Assembly (NCBI GenBank): GCA_015075625.1
Contig: JABTTZ010000001.1
Location: forward strand, 124,001 to 188,000
Length of the DNA: 64,000 bases
DNA from: Anaerolineales bacterium
Lineage (GTDB): Bacteria > Chloroflexota > Anaerolineae > Aggregatilineales > UBA2796
Direction of reading: 5' to 3'
Shown here: piece by piece, positions 53,750 to 63,097 of the stretch
How the letters are laid out: every line of letters starts with the position of its first letter
Position numbering within the stretch: position 1 is the first letter of the stretch
Position numbers and translations under genes: made by a program
Notes under the pieces: model-generated
Told to the model about the DNA's origin: nothing
What the model saw: only the letters and a program-made list of their open reading frames with translations
The model's database searches: none

Positions 53750-55063
53750 TTAGGTCGGCTGCACCGCCGCCCCCCGCAGCAGGGATTCTACCGCCTCTAG
53801 GGTTGGCTCTATCGTGCGCAGATGGTTGGCATAAGTGCTGGTGATGCCCGTCAGTGTCCCGCCATGATAATCAATGATCAGGTTGGGGTCTTTCAGTAGA
53901 TGTCCGGTCAGCACGGCGACGATCTCTGCCCCGCGCTCGATAACGCCCTCCGCGATCAGCTTACGCACGCCCGCCACCGATGCCGCCGATGCTGGCTCAC
54001 AGCCGATCCCGGCACTGTCAATCTGTGCTTTGGCATCCATAATTGCTTGATCGCTCACGCTGGCGACAATGCCGTTTGTCCATGCCAACGCCCGCATCGC
54101 CTTTGTAAAGCTCGCCGGATTCCCAATCTTGATCGCGGTGGCAAGGGTCGTCGCTTTGACACTATGACGATCTTGAAACCCAGTAGCGTAACTGGCATAA
54201 AAGGGGGCAGCCCCCGCCGCTTGAATGACGGCAAGGCGCGGCAGGCGGTCTATCAGACCGAGGGTGTGCATCTCGTGGAGCGCTTTGCCAAAGGCAGAGG
54301 TATTTCCCAGATTGCCGCCGGGCAGCACGATCCAATCAGGGACACGCCATTTTCGCTGCTGCATCAATTCCAAGACAATTGTCTTTTGCCCTTCCAAGCG
54401 AAAGGGGTTCACCGAATTCAACAGGTAAATCCCAAACGTCCGGCAGGCTTGGCGGACAAGATCAAGGCAGGTGTCAAAATCGCCTTTGACCTGAACGTTG
54501 ATCGCCCCATAAGCAACGGACTGCGCCAACTTGCCCATCGCAATATTGCCCTCTGGGAAAAAGACGAGGGCTTGAATCCCCGCCATTGCCGCGTAGGACG
54601 CCATCGATGCGGACGTGTTTCCCGTTGAGGCACAAAGGGCGCTGCTCGCTCTGACCAACGTCGCATGGGTCATGCCGCCGGTCATCCCTCGATCTTTGAA
54701 CGATCCGGTTGGGTTTTCTCCCTCGTGTTTTAATTGCAGCCGATCTGCGCCGACCCATGCGGCTAAGGGTGCAGGGGGACGGTAAAGCGTCGTGTTCCCC
54801 TCCCCCCGCGTGACGATCTTATCTTCCGCTGCGGCGGGGAAAACCAGTTCCTTATAGCGCCACACCCCGCTGTTATACGGTGCGTCCACCTCCCGCAGCC
54901 GCTCATCAAAGAGTTCACGGCTGATCAACGGGCGAAGGCGTTCCAAATCGTGAATGACATCCAGCAATCCGCCGCATTTTCCGCAGACATAGACCGGATC
55001 ATCCAGATCGTGGGTGTGTCCGCAATCCATACAGCGCAAGACGCTTAGGGGGGCGTTCATCAA
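53750..55063 (-). CDS. thrC: Threonine synthase
   Basis: PLP enzyme converting O-phosphohomoserine to threonine. The N-terminus has a zinc ribbon with four Cys (C11, C14, C27, C30). The PLP lysine is K123 in NPTGSFKDRGMTGG. Others are STGNTSASMASYAAMAG near 145-161 and LPGGNLGNTSAF near 247-258. Length 437. Its substrate would come from ThrB at 18034. The start overlaps the prephenate dehydratase stop by four bases, so pheA and thrC are coupled. Confidence 0.93.
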   Translation of the reverse strand: MMNAPLSVLRCMDCGHTHDLDDPVYVCGKCGGLLDVIHDLERLRPLISRELFDERLREVDAPYNSGVWRYKELVFPAAAEDKIVTRGEGNTTLYRPPAPLAAWVGADRLQLKHEGENPTGSFKDRGMTGGMTHATLVRASSALCASTGNTSASMASYAAMAGIQALVFFPEGNIAMGKLAQSVAYGAINVQVKGDFDTCLDLVRQACRTFGIYLLNSVNPFRLEGQKTIVLELMQQRKWRVPDWIVLPGGNLGNTSAFGKALHEMHTLGLIDRLPRLAVIQAAGAAPFYASYATGFQDRHSVKATTLATAIKIGNPASFTKAMRALAWTNGIVASVSDQAIMDAKAQIDSAGIGCEPASAASVAGVRKLIAEGVIERGAEIVAVLTGHLLKDPNLIIDYHGGTLTGITSTYANHLRTIEPTLEAVESLLRGAAVQPT

Positions 55064-55914
55064 TGTTCTCCGTTGTCGTTATCGTCTGCGGTAGGGGCTG
55101 CCGCCGGGTATGAGCCGAGTAGTTTCAAAATCGCCGTTCGCTTGAGCAGACCCATCAGGGCAGTATCACAGAGGGGGTCGTCCACCCGTCCATCGAAATC
55201 AAGGTAGAAGTAATATTGCCAGGGCTTGTTGCGGCGCGGTTTCGATTCGATCTTGGTCAGGTTGATCCCCCGTGAGGCAAACTCTCCCAACGCCCCATAA
55301 AGCGCCCCCGGTGCATCCTGAAGGGCAAAGACGACGGACGTTTTCATCGGTATGCCTGCCTCCACAGGCGGTGTCCCATGCCCAATGACGAAGAAGCGCG
55401 TGTAGTTGAAGGGCTGATCTTCGATTCCGTAGTCTAAAACTTCTAAGTCGTAGCGCTTTCCGGCAAGGGCGCTGGCAATGGAGGCGGTGTTTGGTTCTGG
55501 CGCGGCGGCAAGATCACGGGCGCTCCCCGCCGTATCAAAATGAACAATAGCTTGAAAGCCGCGCCGTGCGAGGTAGCGCTCACATTGCGCCAAGGCTTGG
55601 GGATGAGAACGCACGCGCCGCACATCTTGAATCGTCGTCCCTGCCGGAGCAAGAAGGGCGTGCCGCACGCGAAGGATGACCTCCGCTTGGATGCGCAGAT
55701 CAAAATCAAGAAGCAGTTCATAGCTGGTTGCCACTGTGCCAGCAAGCGAGTTTTCCACTGGCAGCATTCCCAGTGTTGCCCGCCGTGATTCAACGGCGCG
55801 AAAGAGTTCATCAAAGGAGGCGCAGGGCATCGTTTCGGCGCTTTCGCCATACTTTAGGCGAATTGCTTCTTCGGAATATGCACCGTGAACACCTTGAAAA
55901 GCAACGATCGTCAT
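55060..55914 (-). CDS. pheA: Prephenate dehydratase
   Basis: Converts prephenate to phenylpyruvate for phenylalanine. ATG 55914 reads MTIVAFQGVHGAYSEEA. The catalytic domain covers about residues 1-180, with MLPVENSLAGTV near 59-70, SHPQALAQCERYL near 109-121, and FNYTRFFVIG near 173-182, including the Thr-Arg-Phe motif. An ACT domain (about 195-270), KTSVVFALQDAPGALYGAL and then INLTKIESKPRR, is for Phe feedback control. Length 284. First gene of the pheA-thrC unit; the region upstream is a divergent promoter area. Confidence 0.92.
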   Translation of the reverse strand: MTIVAFQGVHGAYSEEAIRLKYGESAETMPCASFDELFRAVESRRATLGMLPVENSLAGTVATSYELLLDFDLRIQAEVILRVRHALLAPAGTTIQDVRRVRSHPQALAQCERYLARRGFQAIVHFDTAGSARDLAAAPEPNTASIASALAGKRYDLEVLDYGIEDQPFNYTRFFVIGHGTPPVEAGIPMKTSVVFALQDAPGALYGALGEFASRGINLTKIESKPRRNKPWQYYFYLDFDGRVDDPLCDTALMGLLKRTAILKLLGSYPAAAPTADDNDNGEH

Positions 55915-56188
55915 AATAGGTATCGCTATCTGGTAATTGTTTGCTCTTTGGGAAAAACAAGCCGTAGGATAGCACCCTTCCCGACAGGGGGCAATTGGCG
56001 AGGGCGACAAAAGGATTGATCTATTTACCCTAATGATAGCGCTGAGGTGATCTACTCCGTCGGGTAAAGGCGAGCAAGATGCGCTCGCGGGGATGCCCGT
56101 ATAGGCGGTACTCGTAGGTCAGATTTATAGGTACACTCTAACACATGAGACACTCGTTACAACGTATCCCCTAATCAAAGGAGAAAGA
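55915..56188. other. Divergent intergenic region
   Basis: This gap between pheA and the beta-propeller gene holds no gene. It should contain promoters for both directions. AAAGGAGAAAGA at 56177-56188 looks like a ribosome-binding site but is separated from ATG 56239 by a perfect hairpin. I see no clear operator or riboswitch. Confidence 0.4.
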
Positions 56189-56228
56189 GCGGCTTCCTCT
56201 GTCGCCTTCAGGCGACAGAGGAAGCCGC
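56189..56228. promoter_or_regulatory. Perfect 18-base-pair hairpin in the 5' leader
   Basis: GCGGCTTCCTCTGTCGCC (56189-56206) is the exact reverse complement of 56211-56228, around a TTCA loop. It lies between a good AAGGAG sequence and the start at 56239. No T-run follows, so it is not a classic terminator. It could control translation or mRNA stability. Confidence 0.65.
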
Positions 56229-56238
56229 CAAATTAACT

Positions 56239-57570
56239 ATGGGAAACAGGATGAAAACCAGACGTTGGCGAGGCGGCGTAGTAGGCATTGTGCTGCTGAT
56301 TCTCCTCGGTGTGCTGGCTGCGCCGGGGATAGGCAGCAGCGGGGGCAGCCAAACGATCCACGCCCAAAGTACGGGAGGGACGGCGATGTTGGCAGTGATG
56401 GGAACAGATGGCAACCTTTATCTCTATGATGCGAACGGTCAAAACCCTATCGCCCTGACGACAGACGCTGTGCCGGATCGCAAAACGTACAGTTGGGGGA
56501 CATGGGCAACCGATGGACGGCTCGCCTTTTTCGGGTTCAGCTTTGACCCCGCCGATCCCTATACACTGCGGGTATTTGTCCGTCCGGCGGGGGGCGGCGC
56601 GTACCGTACAGCGTACACGAGTTTGGATGAGATATTTACCTACGCCTGTTGGTCGCCAGCCGATTGTGCTGGAGGTGGCGAAACTGGCTGCCGCGATCTC
56701 GCCCTCTTGTTCACGCCCGCCGACCAACAGGCACTTGCCCTGCGCCTGATCCGTGATCAGGGCGAGACGTTCAGCGAGCGCTTGGTGGGACGTGCCGCGC
56801 CCTTCTACTACAGTTTTTCGCCCGATGGAAAATCTATGCTGTGGCATCGCTTTGCCCGCCAATTGGAACGCTACGATATCGAGTCGGGGGAGACAACACG
56901 TTTGGCGGATAGCCCCGGCGCGTTTCAAGCGCCGATGTGGTCGCCCGTTGATGATCGCCTTCTGTTTGCCGTGCGTGGCGAGGAGGTGAATACAAATGAT
57001 TTGGTTATTGCCGAGGGGGACAACCGGACGACAATTTTGAGCGGACAACCTTCGACTATTGCCTTCGCTTGGTCACCAGACGGGCAAAAAGTTGCCGCCA
57101 CCGTCAATTCAAGCACCTTGATTGTCATAGATGTGGCGGGCGGTATCACCTTGAATATGAACCAATCAGGACCCGCACTCGCCTATTTTTGGTCGCCAAA
57201 CAGTGACAAGATCGCCTTCCTTAGCCTGAAGAAAAATGACAATGCGCCCATAGCCTACCGTTCCAATGGACACCAATCCCCACACCCGCCGCAGCAATCG
57301 CCCCACCAGTTCACATGGTATGTCCTTGATGTGGCGGCAAACAAAACCGATGTACTTGCTGATTTCACCCCAACGGCAGAGATGCTTTACTACCTAAATT
57401 TTGCCGATCAGTTCTCGCGGAGCCATCGGTTGTGGTCGCCTGATGGACGGTATTTCGCTTATGGGAGTATGGAGGGGACGGGAACGGCGGGGGTGTACCT
57501 TGCCGATGTGACCGCCCCCGGTACAACGACCCGTATCGGAGATGGGACGATAGGCATTTGGTCGTGGTGA
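56239..57570 (+). CDS. Exported beta-propeller (TolB/WD40-like) protein
   Basis: A signal peptide or anchor lies at about residues 14-36 (GVVGIVLLILLGVLAAPGIG). The rest has repeated propeller blades, seen in the motif SPDGK or variants at several places: YYSFSPDGKSMLWH, MWSPVDDRLLFAV, AWSPDGQKVAATV, FWSPNSDKIAFLS and LWSPDGRYFAYGS. Length 443. Such proteins are often binding platforms outside the cell; the partner is unknown. ATG 56239 is taken; ATG 56251, preceded by ACAGG, is equally possible. The leader has a strong hairpin. Confidence 0.78.
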   Translation: MGNRMKTRRWRGGVVGIVLLILLGVLAAPGIGSSGGSQTIHAQSTGGTAMLAVMGTDGNLYLYDANGQNPIALTTDAVPDRKTYSWGTWATDGRLAFFGFSFDPADPYTLRVFVRPAGGGAYRTAYTSLDEIFTYACWSPADCAGGGETGCRDLALLFTPADQQALALRLIRDQGETFSERLVGRAAPFYYSFSPDGKSMLWHRFARQLERYDIESGETTRLADSPGAFQAPMWSPVDDRLLFAVRGEEVNTNDLVIAEGDNRTTILSGQPSTIAFAWSPDGQKVAATVNSSTLIVIDVAGGITLNMNQSGPALAYFWSPNSDKIAFLSLKKNDNAPIAYRSNGHQSPHPPQQSPHQFTWYVLDVAANKTDVLADFTPTAEMLYYLNFADQFSRSHRLWSPDGRYFAYGSMEGTGTAGVYLADVTAPGTTTRIGDGTIGIWSW

Positions 57571-57655
57571 ACACCTCCAAGCGGCGGCGGACGGGCTAGA
57601 CAACCCCGTTGGGGCTTAAAACCCGAATAGGTGTATGGGGATTCCCTCTGCTTTT

Positions 57656-57955
57656 AAGGCGTGTCCGTAACTGGAAAAAGAAGCATCTGCCAAGAAGGGG
57701 TAAACTCAAACGTGACCAACTTGGCTGTGTTGACTGTTTTGGGTCAGAACCCCTATCCCCCCCGGTTACTGCGCAGCAGTCGCCTTTCCCCCGTAAACAG
57801 GGAAAGGGGGGATAAATTCCCTCTCCCTGTTTACGGGGTGGGGGTTAGGCTTTTCAAGCCCCGAAGGGGTGGCTGCTTTCAGCCCGCTGCTTTAGCGGCG
57901 GGATCGCTGGGGTTACACTGTCCACACACCCTAGTTCCCGGACAAGCCTTTTAGC
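57656..57955. repeat. Composite repeat with imperfect inverted ends
   Basis: AAGGCGTGTCCGTAACT near 57656 and AGTTCCCGGACAAGCCTT near 57935-57952 are imperfect inverted repeats enclosing about 300 non-coding bases. Inside are the CGGTTACTGCGCAGCAGTCG block shared with 48.1 kb, two C-rich/G-rich palindromes and a REP-like family A copy (57857-57903). Single ends of the same kind occur at 11788 and 47830. The gap 57571-57979 holds no gene. Confidence 0.55.
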
Positions 57956-57979
57956 ACGGGGTCAGGGGGTGAGGGCGCA

Positions 57980-58549
57980 TTATTTCTTGTCTTCGTGCGT
58001 GCGGAAATCGTCGTCCACCACTTCCGCCTCAATATGCTCACCCTCAACGATCAATTCCGAGCGGAGCATCGTAATTCCCGGTGCGGGGAGTGCCTCGGTA
58101 AAGCCCTGTGTGCCAGCGGGATGTCCGGTCATTGTAATTTTCCCTTCAATGAACGCTCCTTCATCAGCAATGATGCTCACCGCTGTGATGTCGCCCCATA
58201 CGCGCCCGGTGCGGGCAAGGTGAACCTTGCGGGCGTTGATATTCCCGCGCACCGCTCCGGCAATTTTCGCTTCGTTGCGGGCAATGACATTCGCCGTGAT
58301 GCGTGCCGTCTCTCCAACCATGACATTTCCTTCAATGTCTACTGCCCCCTCCACTGTGCCATCAATGCGAACGTTCGCTTTGCTGCGCAGATCGCCCTTG
58401 ATCGTTGTGTTTGAGCCGATCACCGTTTCATAGCCAATCGGTTGGCGTGGGGCAGGGGCAGGGGTCATAGCTGTATTTCCGCTAGGTGTTGATGGTGTTT
58501 CCGGTGGGTTTTGCGCCCCATGTGGGGTCGATTTCGTGCGTCCAAACAT
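57980..58549 (-). CDS. Bactofilin family protein
   Basis: Bactofilins form stable filaments that position cell-wall enzymes and shape the cell. ATG 58549 (MFGRTKSTP) has AAGGAG upstream; the longer frame starts 21 codons earlier. After a Pro/Thr-rich N-terminus of about 40 residues, the beta-helix core runs about 42-160, with turns such as GSNTTIKGDLRSKANVRIDG, TVEGAVDIEGNVMVGETARI and GAVRGNINARKVHLARTGRV. Length 189. It follows the HEAT-repeat gene on the same strand by 69 bases, suggesting a shared envelope role. Confidence 0.88.
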   Translation of the reverse strand: MFGRTKSTPHGAQNPPETPSTPSGNTAMTPAPAPRQPIGYETVIGSNTTIKGDLRSKANVRIDGTVEGAVDIEGNVMVGETARITANVIARNEAKIAGAVRGNINARKVHLARTGRVWGDITAVSIIADEGAFIEGKITMTGHPAGTQGFTEALPAPGITMLRSELIVEGEHIEAEVVDDDFRTHEDKK

Positions 58550-58618
58550 CGTTCCAACTCCTTCACCGCCCTTTAATGTATCATGGATGGTACGGGATAT
58601 TTTGCTGCCCACACTAGG

Positions 58619-60340
58619 CTACTGTACCCGTACATTGGCACATTGAAGTTCGACGGCGATTGCCTCGGTGTTCACCTGATTATCAACGTTGATCAGCGTG
58701 TAGTCAATCGAAAGATCGGTCAGGATCGTGCGGGTATAGCCGGCTGGGGCGGTAGCTTTGCGGGTTAACGACCACGCCTGCAAAACCCCTGTATCGCTAT
58801 AGACCGCCGCTCGGATGGTGTACTGCTCTTGCACACCTTCATTCGTTGTATTTACCGCCGCCCCTTCATAAGTTGTCAGGTTGCCCACTGTCTGGGTTAG
58901 CTGCAAGTTCAGGGCGTTGATGTCCCCGCCGGAAACCTCTGGGGGAAGGAACTTCCCAACAAAGCCGGGGTCATTGAAGGCGGCAAGACGGGCGTCTGTT
59001 GCGCGGAACGCGGCACACGTCCCTTTCGTTGGGTCTACTTGGTAGATCACCCCATCCTTGATGGTGAACGAACTTTGCCCGATCACATTGAAACTGGGGG
59101 CGAGGTAATTCTGCCCAACGAGAATATCGGCGCGATCCCGAATGGCGACCCCATAACGAGCAACCAGCGGCGTCTCGCGGCGGGTCACGGTCAATTGCAA
59201 CCCGCCGATGATCTCTTGGCTACGCGGATCGCGCCCCTCATATTTCACTTCAAAGCGGTATTGAACTGCCTGATAGACCTCTAGCCCCAAGCCGCGAAAG
59301 ATGAATTCAGGGATGGGCGTGGCCGTGGGCGTTGGAACGGCGGTGGGCGGCGGCAGGGGTGTTCCCTCGCTGATGGTGGGCGGCGGCGTTTCGTTGCCAC
59401 TTGCCGTCGTCGCCGCTGTTGGCTGGACGACGACCTCTGCGCCGGTGGGGGTGGGGGCAAGTGTTGGCACATCAGTTGGGATGGGCGTGGCGGTGGGTCC
59501 CCGTGTGGGGAGCGGGCTTTCGCGGCTGGCACGCAGAATATCGGTAATTTGATCGAGTTTCTTTCCCAATTCGTCCAAGCGCTGGACGAGAGTCTGCGCC
59601 CCACCGGGCTGAATGTCCAAATCCCGTTTTAGGTCGTCAAGGGTGGTGAAGGCGCAAAAGCGTGCGTATGCGTTGCGGATGCGCAAAAATTCATCCACCG
59701 CTTGGGAAAGTTCCTGCCCGCCACGCCCCAAATCGGGGTAGGTATAGGCGTTCAGATCGGCAACCTTGAAGGCGCTCAGGGCGCTTGGGTCAAGCGTCTG
59801 GCACTTAGGGAGTTTGTTCAGCGCCTCAATCTCCGTTTGGAAGGTAGTGAACAACGTCCGCAAAGTCTCACGGGTGTTCGCCGCAATGGGGCGTTCAATC
59901 TCGGCGCGAATCTGTGCCAGGCGCGCCTCAAACTCTGCGGTCAGTTCTTCGCGGGGGGTTGGCGCGGTAAGGACAACATCCCCCGGCGGGCGATTCAGGA
60001 TCGTTTTCGCCACAAAGAGTCCGGCATTTCCAACGAGAGTCAACACCAAGACGACGGTCAGGATGTTCCGTAGCCGTCCGGCAAGTTCGGAGGAGACGCC
60101 GCCCCCGCCTGAGGGTGTCTCGCCGCGCCCCTCATACTCCATCCGGCGGTAGATCAGAAGTGCATCGCGTGCCGCTTGCTGAACACTCCCATCGCCATCG
60201 TTGCGGTACGCCTGCACAAGGAACGAGATAGCGTCCGGGTTGCGGAGCGCCCCAAGCTCTCTGGCTGCCCCGCGCCGCACCTTTGGATCGGGATCATCAC
60301 GGAGTTTATCGATCAGGGCGAAAAAATCTGCCTCTGCCAT
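58619..60340 (-). CDS. HEAT-repeat membrane protein with exported C-terminal domain
   Basis: Residues about 5-68 form HEAT/PBS-lyase-like helices (DPDPKVRRGAARELGALRNP, AISFLVQAYRNDGDGSV). One membrane helix lies at about 92-113 (ILTVVLVLTLVGNAGLFVAK). Outside there is a helical region (about 125-285) with coiled-coil character, a Pro/Thr-rich linker (about 290-350) and a beta-rich C-terminal domain (about 355-573) with an LppX/LprAFG-like feel (IKDGVIYQVD). That last comparison is only a guess. It is transcribed between the SH3 lipoprotein gene and bactofilin. Confidence 0.65.
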   Translation of the reverse strand: MAEADFFALIDKLRDDPDPKVRRGAARELGALRNPDAISFLVQAYRNDGDGSVQQAARDALLIYRRMEYEGRGETPSGGGGVSSELAGRLRNILTVVLVLTLVGNAGLFVAKTILNRPPGDVVLTAPTPREELTAEFEARLAQIRAEIERPIAANTRETLRTLFTTFQTEIEALNKLPKCQTLDPSALSAFKVADLNAYTYPDLGRGGQELSQAVDEFLRIRNAYARFCAFTTLDDLKRDLDIQPGGAQTLVQRLDELGKKLDQITDILRASRESPLPTRGPTATPIPTDVPTLAPTPTGAEVVVQPTAATTASGNETPPPTISEGTPLPPPTAVPTPTATPIPEFIFRGLGLEVYQAVQYRFEVKYEGRDPRSQEIIGGLQLTVTRRETPLVARYGVAIRDRADILVGQNYLAPSFNVIGQSSFTIKDGVIYQVDPTKGTCAAFRATDARLAAFNDPGFVGKFLPPEVSGGDINALNLQLTQTVGNLTTYEGAAVNTTNEGVQEQYTIRAAVYSDTGVLQAWSLTRKATAPAGYTRTILTDLSIDYTLINVDNQVNTEAIAVELQCANVRVQ

Positions 60341-60376
60341 CGGGAATCCTCTCAGGATCGGGTCGGTTCACTCGGA

Positions 60377-61390
60377 TCAGTTTACACTGAACAAGCAGGT
60401 GCCGGTGTTGATTTCCTCAATGCCGCCGGGACCAAAGGTTTTTGAGCCGTCATCAATCTTTTGCGACCATGTAAGCTTATAACTGATGCGGTAATCACCC
60501 GCCGCCAGTTTGCCCACCGGCACGAACCAATAGACATACCAGCGCCCACTCTGACGGATGATCTCCGTCCGATAGTTCATCCACGTATCCAGCGCCAATG
60601 CCTGCCGCCAGCCATCGCCATCTTTTTTCTCCAGCGCCACCTCATACTTGGCGGCGTTGATGTGATCTTGCGTCTGCTGCTGCGTTTGGGCGTACCAACT
60701 CCAATACAAGGTGACCGCCGTGTCTTTTGTAAAGCGCTTACCCTGCTCATTTTTGAAATCGGGAAGGTCACAATAGGCAAGGACATCCGTCCGGCGGGTG
60801 GCGCGTCCGGGTAAGGTGGCAACCGGCGTCTGTCCAGCAGTGGGAGGGCGGTTCTCGGCACGGCGCGTCAGTTCCACCTGTGGGACAACGGCGACGGCGC
60901 TGGCGTTGGAAACGGTGACGAATTCAGCGCTCATCCATCCCTCACCAATGCCATCCGCCACGACAAAATACCACTGCCGATCATCGCTAAAGCCCAAAAT
61001 GGTGATCGTCGTCCCCGAATTCACCCGCCCTACGGAGGTGTAATCGGTGCTGGGTCCAAGACGAAGATTGACCACCTGAGAGCGGTTGTTGACCGCCCCG
61101 CGTATCGCCTCTACCGCCGCTGTGGGTGGGGGAAGTGTGGCGGTGGGTAGTTCCGGCGTGCTGGTGGGGAGCGGCGTTTCCGAAGGGAGGAAGGTTGCGG
61201 TGGGAATAGGCGTCGCCGTGACGCGCAGCGTCGCTGTAATGACAAGCGCCAGGGTGTTTGTCGGGGGCGGCGGTGGCGGTGTGATCACCATCGTCGCTGG
61301 TTGTGGGGCGTTCACACCGCACGCCGTCAGCGCTATTAGAAGCGCCCCACCCATTAGAAAAAAGAAAAACCGCCTCAGCACCGTCGGCAT
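60377..61390 (-). CDS. SH3b-domain lipoprotein
   Basis: The lipobox ALTAC places lipidation on Cys24. A Pro/Thr-rich linker follows (about 30-92). The SH3b domain spans about 93-162: VNLRLGPSTDYTSVGRVNSG, then TITILGFSDDRQWYFV and GWMSAEFV. The C-terminal part (about 195-337), with KRFTKDTAVTLYWSWYAQTQ and YKLTWSQKIDDGS, looks like a beta domain but is not recognised. It is probably anchored on the outside of the membrane. It starts the three-gene set with the HEAT protein and bactofilin; the next gene begins 36 bases downstream. Confidence 0.75.
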   Translation of the reverse strand: MPTVLRRFFFFLMGGALLIALTACGVNAPQPATMVITPPPPPPTNTLALVITATLRVTATPIPTATFLPSETPLPTSTPELPTATLPPPTAAVEAIRGAVNNRSQVVNLRLGPSTDYTSVGRVNSGTTITILGFSDDRQWYFVVADGIGEGWMSAEFVTVSNASAVAVVPQVELTRRAENRPPTAGQTPVATLPGRATRRTDVLAYCDLPDFKNEQGKRFTKDTAVTLYWSWYAQTQQQTQDHINAAKYEVALEKKDGDGWRQALALDTWMNYRTEIIRQSGRWYVYWFVPVGKLAAGDYRISYKLTWSQKIDDGSKTFGPGGIEEINTGTCLFSVN

Positions 61391-61489
61391 CCTCCACCGT
61401 CCAGAATAACGGCTAGAGGATAGCCGAAAGTTTGCCGTTGCACAAACCTGCCCCCTATAGAGATGCGGAGGACGTCCCGACAGGGGGCA

Positions 61490-62317
61490 TTACAGTGAGG
61501 TGCGCACCTTCCACAGTTCGGGAAAAAGCTCCACACTGAGGACATTTTGCAGGTAATTGACGCCCGATGTGCCGCCCGTGCCGCGCTTAAAACCGATGAT
61601 GCGCTTGACGGTGTTCAAATGTCGGAAACGCCATTGACGAAAGGCATCTTCGAGATCAACCAATTCTTCGGCAAGCTCATAGAGTTCCCAATGTTCTTGC
61701 GGTTGGCGATAGACGGTCAGCCAGGCGGCAACAACCTCATCCTCGGCAGGGTAGGGCTGAGTCCAATCGCGCTCGGTGTGTGTGGGGGGGATGGGCAGCC
61801 CCCGCCGCGCCAAAAGGCGCAGCACTTCATCGTAGAGGGAGGGGGCATTTAACTCACGGGCGACCTCTGCGGCACGCGCCGGATGGTGGCGATGGGGAAT
61901 GGACATCACGGCGTTTTTATTCCCCAACAGAAATTCGATGATCCGGTATTGGTGGGATTGAAAGCCTGAAGCATGACCCAACAGGTGACGAAAGTTCGTG
62001 TATTCGCTTGGGGTCAACGTTGCCAGCACATCCCACGCCCGTACAAGCTGCTCCATAATGCGCGAGACTCGCGCCATCATTTTGAAGGCGGGTGGAAGGT
62101 CATCGGCTTTGATCTGTTCGCGGGCGCCACGCAGTTCATGGATCATCAACGTCATCCATAATTCGCTGGTTTGGTGCTGGATGATGAACAGCAGTTCATT
62201 GTGATCGGAACTGAGCGGGTGTTGGGCGCTGAGAAGGGCATCCAGACCGAGGTAATCGCCATAACTCATCTCGCCGCTGAAATCTAATTTTGCGCCATCG
62301 GTGTCGTGGGTGGTCAT
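61490..62317 (-). CDS. kynA: Tryptophan 2,3-dioxygenase
   Basis: A heme enzyme opening the indole ring of tryptophan to N-formylkynurenine, the first step of the kynurenine route. The hallmark is [20 protein letters not shown] near residues 41-60. [20 protein letters not shown] near 101-120 and [19 protein letters not shown] near 227-245, which should contain the proximal heme His, match the family. [11 protein letters not shown] near 246-256 is the substrate loop. Length 275, normal. Kynureninase and formamidase are not in the window. A hairpin at 62369 separates it from leuD. Confidence 0.93.
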   Translation of the reverse strand: MTTHDTDGAKLDFSGEMSYGDYLGLDALLSAQHPLSSDHNELLFIIQHQTSELWMTLMIHELRGAREQIKADDLPPAFKMMARVSRIMEQLVRAWDVLATLTPSEYTNFRHLLGHASGFQSHQYRIIEFLLGNKNAVMSIPHRHHPARAAEVARELNAPSLYDEVLRLLARRGLPIPPTHTERDWTQPYPAEDEVVAAWLTVYRQPQEHWELYELAEELVDLEDAFRQWRFRHLNTVKRIIGFKRGTGGTSGVNYLQNVLSVELFPELWKVRTSL

Positions 62318-62368
62318 ATTACGAATGATCCTTGATAAACGTTATAAACGCGGGCTTTTTATGTTCTT

Positions 62369-62408
62369 GCCCCTCTCCCCCTTCTCCCAGAAAGGGGACT
62401 GAGGGGGC
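62369..62408. terminator. C-rich/G-rich hairpin between leuD and kynA
   Basis: GCCCCTC pairs with GAGGGGGC and inner CCTT with AAGG. It lies in the 170-base gap between two minus-strand genes and may end the leuD transcript or separate the two genes. It lacks a clean T-run. Base composition matches the palindromic family seen elsewhere. Confidence 0.4.
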
Positions 62409-62488
62409 GACACGACCTCATAGACGATACGAACAGCCCGCTCATCCCCTACTTTTAACCGATAGGGAGAGGATAGGGTTTTCGGCGG

Positions 62489-63097
62489 TTAGGCTGTGGT
62501 GACGACGCGCCCGGCGTGGGCAGCTTCGTAGGCAGCGATCTTGTCCTCTTGCTTATGAATGTACCCCAATTGATCAACGCCATCCAAGAGGCAGCGGCGG
62601 GCAAAGCCATCAATCGGGAATCCCACGGCCCGCCCGTCAGGGAGGGTGATTGTCTGCGCTTCCAGATCAACATAAACGCTGGTTTGAGGGTCTTCCGCGG
62701 CAAGGGTGATCAACTGCTGGTGCGTCTCAGGATCGACCTGAATGGGGAGCAAGCCGTTTTTGAGGGCGTTGTTGCGGAAAATATCGGCAAAGTACGTGCT
62801 GATCACCGCCTTAAACCCATAGCCGGTGAGCGCCCAAACGGCGTGTTCGCGGGAACTGCCGCAGCCAAAGTTGTGTCCGGCGATGAGGACACTTGCCCCC
62901 GCCGCTTCTGGTTGGTTTAAGGGGAAATCCGCACGGGGCGACCCGTCCGCCTCATAGCGCCAATCGGAAAAAAGGGATGCACCCAAGCCCTGTGCGCTTG
63001 TCGTTTTTAGAAAGCGGGCGGGGATAATCTGATCGGTATCCGTGTTTTCGATGGGCAGGGCGACAATTTTGCCGCTAAAGGGGGTCAGTGCGTCCAT
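62489..63097 (-). CDS. leuD: 3-isopropylmalate dehydratase small subunit
   Basis: The small subunit of the LeuCD isomerase of leucine synthesis. ATG 63097 reads [32 protein letters not shown]-like text near 18-31, [16 protein letters not shown] near 74-89, and [20 protein letters not shown] near 98-117 are hallmarks of the swivelling domain. Length 202, normal. The open frame extends upstream to 63403, but that part is not conserved-looking. LeuC is not adjacent, which is unusual. Homoaconitase-type small subunits of the lysine route look similar, so that function is an alternative given lysWXY. Confidence 0.88.
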   Translation of the reverse strand: MDALTPFSGKIVALPIENTDTDQIIPARFLKTTSAQGLGASLFSDWRYEADGSPRADFPLNQPEAAGASVLIAGHNFGCGSSREHAVWALTGYGFKAVISTYFADIFRNNALKNGLLPIQVDPETHQQLITLAAEDPQTSVYVDLEAQTITLPDGRAVGFPIDGFARRCLLDGVDQLGYIHKQEDKIAAYEAAHAGRVVTTA

